In this document: positions 32,699-37,095 of the stretch, piece by piece
Layout: each line of letters starts with the position of its first letter
Position numbering within the stretch: position 1 is the stretch's first letter
NCBI GenBank assembly: GCA_964354375.1
Contig: CAYGZQ010000021.1
Coordinates: 20,175-57,269, forward strand
Source: CAYGZQ01 sp964354375 [NCBI: uncultured Planctomycetota bacterium]
Lineage (GTDB): Bacteria; JAJVIF01; JAPKYR01
DNA: 37,095 nt
Direction of reading: 5' to 3'
Position numbers and translations under genes: made by a program
The notes under the pieces: generated by a model
What the model saw: only the letters and a program-made list of their open reading frames with translations
Told to the model about the DNA's origin: nothing
Database searches by the model: none

Positions 32699-34060
32699 AT
32701 GCAGGTTGCGGTGATCGGATGCGGCTATGTCGGGCTTGCGACGAGCGTGGTGCTCGCCGACCTCGGTCACGCGGTTATCGGCGTTGAGATCGATGAAACC
32801 AGACTTCGGAAACTTCTGAACCGCGAGACCCCCATCTTCGAAATCCATCTTCAGGAGCTATTGGCCCGGAACATTGAAGCCGGTCGGTTGTCGTTCACGA
32901 ACGATCACATCGCAGCCTGCAGAGAAGCCCGCGCGATTTTCCTTGCCGTGGGCACGCCGACACTCCAGACGTGGGAGATCGATCTCAGCCAGCTCGAGAG
33001 TGCGATCGACTCGGTGGCCAAAGCTCTTGAGGCAAGAGGCGAAGGCGCAGATGAAACGGTGGTGGTCATGAAATCCACGGTGCCGTCGGGAACGACCGAC
33101 TACCTTCGCGAACGTCTCGCAGCCCAGACCTCGGTCCCGTTCAGGATCGCGACCAATCCCGAGTTTCTTCGCGAGGGACAGGCGGTTTTCGACACGTTCT
33201 ACCCGGAACGGATTGTCATCGGCGCCGAGAGCGACGAAGCGTTCTCGGTCATGGAGGAGCTATACTCGGACCTCGTGGGGCAGGAATTCGACGATTCCTC
33301 GCCCAGGCCGTCCCGGCCGAAAGGCCTGAAGAAGCCGGTTCCAGTCGTGAAAACCAGCCCTCGGTCGGCGGAGATGATCAAGTACGCATCAAACGCGTTC
33401 CTGGCGACGAAGATCAGTTTCATCAACGAGATAGCCAACCTGTGCGAGGAAGTCGGGGCGGACATCACCGATGTCGCCCGCGGGATCGGCCTCGACAGCA
33501 GGATCGGACCCCAGTTCCTGAAGGCGGGCATCGGCTACGGGGGCTCGTGCTTCCCGAAGGACACAAAGGCCCTCCACCAGCACGCAGGAAGCCGAGGCTA
33601 CACTTTCACCCTGCTGAACGCCGTGATCGAGGTCAATCGAATCCAGCGCTACCGGTTTCTCGCCAGGATCAGGCGGGCGCTCGAGCCTCTTTCCGACAAG
33701 ACGTTAGGGATACTCGGGATCGCTTTCAAGCCCGGGACGGACGACATTCGTGAGGCTCCGGCGATCGATCTGATGAGGGAATTAAGGCGCGACGGCGTGA
33801 GGTTGAAAGCAACCGACCCGAAGGCTATCGAGAACGCAAGGCGGGTCTTCGATGGCTGCGAATATCTTGCGGACGTGTATGATGTTGTGCGCGAGGCGGA
33901 CGCGCTTGTTCTGGTGACGGAATGGCCCCAGTTCGCCTCCCTCGACTGGCCTCGAATCGCCGGGCTGATGAGGGGAAAGGTCGTGTTCGACGGCCGGAAT
34001 TTCCTCGACCGGCAGAAGCTTGCGGAGGCCGGACTGCACGTGATAGGGGTGGGAAGGTGA
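32699..34060 (+). CDS. ugd: UDP-glucose 6-dehydrogenase
   Basis: It oxidises UDP-glucose twice with NAD+ to UDP-glucuronate, a precursor for surface polysaccharides. The 453-residue product has the Rossmann start VAVIGCGYVGLATSVVLADL (3-22), VGTPT, MKSTVPSGT, NPEFLREGQA, KYASNAFLATKISFINEIAN and the catalytic cysteine in GYGGSCFPKD, then LGIAFKPGTDDIREAPA. It has no Shine-Dalgarno sequence and a -10 box 6 nt from the ATG. UDP-glucuronate and the O-acetylation pair at 12751-15246 may both serve an exopolymer, but that is inference. Confidence 0.96.
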   Translation: MQVAVIGCGYVGLATSVVLADLGHAVIGVEIDETRLRKLLNRETPIFEIHLQELLARNIEAGRLSFTNDHIAACREARAIFLAVGTPTLQTWEIDLSQLESAIDSVAKALEARGEGADETVVVMKSTVPSGTTDYLRERLAAQTSVPFRIATNPEFLREGQAVFDTFYPERIVIGAESDEAFSVMEELYSDLVGQEFDDSSPRPSRPKGLKKPVPVVKTSPRSAEMIKYASNAFLATKISFINEIANLCEEVGADITDVARGIGLDSRIGPQFLKAGIGYGGSCFPKDTKALHQHAGSRGYTFTLLNAVIEVNRIQRYRFLARIRRALEPLSDKTLGILGIAFKPGTDDIREAPAIDLMRELRRDGVRLKATDPKAIENARRVFDGCEYLADVYDVVREADALVLVTEWPQFASLDWPRIAGLMRGKVVFDGRNFLDRQKLAEAGLHVIGVGR

Positions 34061-34269
34061 GAAAGGTCCATGTTAGACTGGAGAAGGATCCCGAAGGCGA
34101 CTGGTGGGCGCAATCGCCCGAGGCGTCCGGCTTCTATGCGTACGGGGAAACCAGGGAGGAAGCGTTGGCGAATGCAAAGGATGCACTGTCGATTTTCCTT
34201 GGCATAGATGAGGATTCTTTCGAGTTGGAGATTACTGAAACCGGGGCGGCGAACAACGGAAAGGGCTGA
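34057..34269 (+). CDS. HicB-like (UPF0150) small protein, orphan
   Basis: A 70-residue protein: RKVHVRLEKDPEGDWWAQSP, then GFYAYGETREEALANAKDAL, which is the small RNase H-like fold of HicB antitoxins. It starts at GTG (34057), overlapping the ugd stop as GTGA, with GGGAAG before it, so translation is coupled to ugd. HicB normally has a HicA toxin partner and often a C-terminal DNA-binding domain; neither is present here. A role outside toxin-antitoxin function, or a decayed pair, is possible. Confidence 0.82.
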   Translation: MRKVHVRLEKDPEGDWWAQSPEASGFYAYGETREEALANAKDALSIFLGIDEDSFELEITETGAANNGKG

Positions 34270-34291
34270 TCGAGCCAGGTCACGGCCCTTG

Positions 34292-34300
34292 TGTTATGCT
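34292..34300 (+). promoter_or_regulatory. Possible extended -10 of thiE
   Basis: TGTTATGCT lies 32 nt before the thiE ATG. No good -35 is seen. It would give thiE its own short transcript in addition to read-through from ugd. Confidence 0.4.
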
Positions 34301-34332
34301 TTCATGCTCAAGTCCCAGGAAAGGTGAGGAAA

Positions 34333-35004
34333 ATGTCTCCCAAAGTCCCTCTTGGAGAACATCCCTTGATGTTCATCACTGATCGTCACCGCTCGAACGG
34401 TCGCGACAACAAGACCGTGGTGAGAGCGGCGCTGGAGGGCGGTGTTCGGTGGATTCAGTATCGTGAGCCCGACCTTCCGGACTCTGAGTTTTATAATGAA
34501 TGTCTGAAGGTGAAGGAAATCTGCGACGAAGTGGGTGCGGGTCTGATCGTGAACGACAGGCTCGATGTTGCGGCGCTCGCGCACGCGGAAGGACTTCATC
34601 TCGGAAAGGGCGATCTTCCCCTGAGAGTTGTGAAGGAGTACATGGGCGAGGATTTCCTGGTGGGGTACTCGGCGCACACGCTTCAGGAAGCCATCACGGC
34701 CGTCTGGGAAGGCGCGGATTACATCACCTACGGCCCGATTTTCCCTCTTGAGCACAAGGATACGCCGCACAAACCTCATGGGATCGAAGGATCCAAGGAA
34801 GTACTCCTCAAAGTGAAGACCCCGATATTTCTTCTCGGTGGGATTCGGCTGCCCGACCTGAGGGACCTCGCAAACGCTGTCCACCCGCTGAGAGTGGCGA
34901 CAGTGGGGATGCTCAGCACGGCGGACGACATCAAAGCTGCTGCGGAGGAGGCGCTTGCTATTCTGGAGCCGTCGCTCAGACGAGATCTGGGCGGATCCGT
35001 CTGA
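34333..35004 (+). CDS. thiE: Thiamine phosphate synthase
   Basis: It couples the pyrimidine and thiazole phosphates to make thiamine monophosphate. The 223-residue TIM-barrel protein shows LMFITDRH (12-19), WIQYREPDL (where QLREK is typical), GLIVNDRLDVAALAHAEGLH, VGYSAHTLQEA, GADYITYGPIFP and FLLGGI. The ATG at 34333 has AGGTGAGGA just upstream; an earlier in-frame ATG at 34291 is rejected. The substitution in the QLREK motif suggests a divergent member, related to the TenI/ThiE group. There is no TPP riboswitch upstream. Confidence 0.92.
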   Translation: MSPKVPLGEHPLMFITDRHRSNGRDNKTVVRAALEGGVRWIQYREPDLPDSEFYNECLKVKEICDEVGAGLIVNDRLDVAALAHAEGLHLGKGDLPLRVVKEYMGEDFLVGYSAHTLQEAITAVWEGADYITYGPIFPLEHKDTPHKPHGIEGSKEVLLKVKTPIFLLGGIRLPDLRDLANAVHPLRVATVGMLSTADDIKAAAEEALAILEPSLRRDLGGSV

Positions 35005-35078
35005 CGACCGCTATCCGCAATGCGGATTGCCGGAATGTCGTATCCCCTCGTCGTTGCCTCTCCGTGGGCAATTGAGAC

Positions 35079-37095
35079 TTACCAGGCCTTCACAATTCTG
35101 AGGCCCCAATCGTACACCGCCACGTAGGCATAGTTGTCAACCATCGCTATATCCCAGGCGGTATCGGGGAAGTCCAGGCTCGTGACAACGTAAGGGTTCT
35201 GCACCGGATCAACATCGACGACCTGCATGCTGCTGTTCCCCGTCGCAGTGAACAGATGGCCGTTCCCCGCCACGAAGCTGTGCGCTTCAAAGGCGGGATA
35301 CATGTCGAAATACTCCTGATGCGTTTCCTCGGGGGGATCGATGTCGATGACGGAGTAGTACGGGATGTACCATCCGGTGGGCCACTCGCTGAAATACTCG
35401 CCATGGGAGGCGAAGGCATATCCGTCACTCAGAGCCATGTCATAGAAAGTGTTGCCGGGCAGGCCATGAATCGAGACGAAGCCGGGGGATTGAGGCGGGT
35501 CGACATCCACGACAATCATAGCCCCCCCGAAATAGTAATCCACCACGAATGCGTACCCTCCGTCCAGCTCCAGATCCAAAGCCTGGTCGTGCAGAACGGA
35601 CGGGGCAACGCCCAACTCAAACATAGATTCGGGCGGGTCGACATCGAGGATCGCCAGGTCCGTTCCTCTCGCCACGTACGCGATCCCGTCCCTGACCCGG
35701 ACTATCTCCCCGCCTTCCCATGTCGCCGCAGGGCTCAATGTGCCGGGTGGATCGATTCTGTAAACCTGCAGCCCGCCGGGACCTGAAGACAGCAGGTACA
35801 GGTAGTCGCCGCTGATGACGAAATCAGCCAACTCGGCGGGTCCGTCTATCGCCGCGGTAATCCAGGCGGATTCCGGCACGCTGATATCAACCATCTGAAG
35901 GCATTTGACAGAGCCATTCTCTTTCAGAACACATGCATAGCCGCCATCAGCCCTTACCCTGTCTGCTCCCCGAGCGCTGGCAACATATCCCACGATGTGC
36001 GCAGCCTCAGGAGAAACGTTGTCCACAATCTCAAGCCCGGCAAAGTCCTCGGAATACGCCCGATCACCACACAACACAATCTTTTCCGGTGCGCCGATCG
36101 CGTCAATCGTGTTCGTCAAAAGCGGATACGCGGGATCCGAGATGTCATAGACTCCCGTCCCCGACAGACCCCCGGCGTAAAGATAAGGCTCCTCAGCCTC
36201 AACCCAGTGGAAACCGTCCGTCACCTGCAGCGTTTTCACGACTTCCGGCGAGGACGGATCGCTGAAGTCGACAACATACAGCTTGTTATTGGTATCTTCG
36301 GAGATGTACCCGTACCCGTTGTGGACCGCGATGTCACCGAAATATTCCGGCAGGGCCATCGTTCCCACCTGCTCGGCGGATTCGGGCGGATCGACATCGT
36401 AGATGTACAGAGTCGTGTAGTAGTGCAGATACGCCATACCGTCCTTCACGTACAGGAAAAGCGCGTTATCCTGCAACGGAATCGATTTCACCAGGTACGC
36501 CGACGCGAGCGGATCGATATCCCAGATCTCAAGATACGTCTGGGGATCATGGCTGGTCAGCATGTACATGTACCCGCCGGTAGCGACCATTGTCCATGCG
36601 GGATACGGGGTATCGATGAAGCCCACGGTCTGAGGATTCGCGGGCGACGTGAGATCGATGACTTCCCAACCGAAGCCGCTGGACGCGTATCCGTAGCCGT
36701 CGAATATGTAGCGTATCCAGGATTCCTCGAGCTTGTTGACCATTATCGGATGAGCGGGATCGGAGACATCGAACACCATATAGGTGAAATCCGCGCCATC
36801 ACGCACATAAACGTAATCGCCGAAAGCATAGCATGCCCGTATATCCATATTGAGCCAATCCGGCGTGACGTCCTGCAGATCGAACGTGAGGTCCTCTTCG
36901 ATGAGAATCTCAAGAGGTTCGTCGAGGGTGTCGACTCCGCCGTTTTCGGCCGTCACCCTGAACTGGACCTTGTGCAGGCCCGCTTCGAGAAATGCATGGT
37001 TTACATCCGAACCTTCCTCGTCGAAGATCCCGTCGTTCTCCCAGTCCCATTCGTACTTCGTGATCGCCCAGCCGTCGGGGTGATACGACCCGTCA
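35079..37095 (-). CDS. Exported PKD/LVIVD beta-propeller protein, 5' end outside window
   Basis: The frame is open to the right edge, so at least 671 residues are seen and the N-terminus is missing. The first part is the end of a PKD domain (YEWDWENDGIFDEEGSDVNH, then HKVQFRVTAENG). The rest consists of about a dozen LVIVD-type blades, with repeated motifs such as MVFDVSDPAHPIMVNKLEES, VVDVDPVQNPYVVTSLDFPD and LRIVKAW at the C-terminus. Recurrent VDPPES and DISDP words mark each blade. It is probably secreted or on the surface, like the gene at 25689. It converges with thiE, with a small ATCCGC-AAT-GCGGAT hairpin (35013-35027) in the 74-bp gap. Confidence 0.87.
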   Translation of the reverse strand, partial: DGSYHPDGWAITKYEWDWENDGIFDEEGSDVNHAFLEAGLHKVQFRVTAENGGVDTLDEPLEILIEEDLTFDLQDVTPDWLNMDIRACYAFGDYVYVRDGADFTYMVFDVSDPAHPIMVNKLEESWIRYIFDGYGYASSGFGWEVIDLTSPANPQTVGFIDTPYPAWTMVATGGYMYMLTSHDPQTYLEIWDIDPLASAYLVKSIPLQDNALFLYVKDGMAYLHYYTTLYIYDVDPPESAEQVGTMALPEYFGDIAVHNGYGYISEDTNNKLYVVDFSDPSSPEVVKTLQVTDGFHWVEAEEPYLYAGGLSGTGVYDISDPAYPLLTNTIDAIGAPEKIVLCGDRAYSEDFAGLEIVDNVSPEAAHIVGYVASARGADRVRADGGYACVLKENGSVKCLQMVDISVPESAWITAAIDGPAELADFVISGDYLYLLSSGPGGLQVYRIDPPGTLSPAATWEGGEIVRVRDGIAYVARGTDLAILDVDPPESMFELGVAPSVLHDQALDLELDGGYAFVVDYYFGGAMIVVDVDPPQSPGFVSIHGLPGNTFYDMALSDGYAFASHGEYFSEWPTGWYIPYYSVIDIDPPEETHQEYFDMYPAFEAHSFVAGNGHLFTATGNSSMQVVDVDPVQNPYVVTSLDFPDTAWDIAMVDNYAYVAVYDWGLRIVKAW

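Noticed and set aside
34261-34332. TPP riboswitch ahead of thiE
   Set aside because: The 63-nt gap is too short and shows none of the conserved THI-box words.

Overview
This is a bacterial chromosomal segment of moderately high G+C (short samples of the housekeeping genes give about 60-65%). The genes are densely packed on both strands, with many ATGA/TAATG-type overlaps. Lipoprotein signals, an AlgI-type acyltransferase and large secreted beta-propeller/PKD proteins suggest a diderm-like environmental bacterium, possibly from a poorly cultivated lineage. No marker here fixes the phylum.

Layout. 1-1858: hflX on the minus strand, followed by a tandem array of duplicated hflX tails joined to palindromic repeats, with a fold-back element on its other side. 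1859-5439: an exported ankyrin protein and aroA (minus), separated by a 219-bp MITE-like element with an 8-bp target duplication. 5454-10252: divergent promoters, then an ABC transporter pair, an M18 aminopeptidase and a URO-D-family methyltransferase. 10340-12733: a large PQQ-propeller lipoprotein. 12751-15246: an SGNH hydrolase/MBOAT pair likely to O-acetylate a surface polymer. 15456-18401: a folP/acetyltransferase/aldehyde dehydrogenase operon. 18589-22715: a PLP-dependent Met gamma-lyase-like enzyme, a small lipoprotein and a DUF3352-like exported protein. 23109-23663: a 70-residue ORF, back-to-back terminators and tRNA-Val(CAC). 23705-27200: cobalamin adenosyltransferase, a small membrane protein, a DUF58 protein and a PKD-containing exported propeller. 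27339-29482: hypD-hypE. 29532-32579: a NurA-HerA nuclease/translocase pair whose herA reading frame is broken. 32699-35004: ugd, an orphan HicB-like gene and thiE. 35079-37095: an exported PKD/LVIVD propeller running off the end.

Cross-cutting observations. (1) Several promoters carry an extended -10 motif (TGnTAnnnT). For aroA, folP, nurA, DUF58 and ugd the -10 lies only 6-14 nt from the start codon and no Shine-Dalgarno sequence is visible, which suggests leaderless or near-leaderless translation. (2) A C/G-tract repeat (about G7-ACTACA-G6) occurs three times, always downstream of a stop codon and in the same orientation relative to the gene. (3) A 47-bp palindrome recurs beside hflX and folP. 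(4) The NurA-HerA cassette is lower in G+C in the lines sampled (about 52%) and is the best candidate for acquired genome-defence or repair DNA. No CRISPR array, transposase, rRNA or recognisable riboswitch was found.
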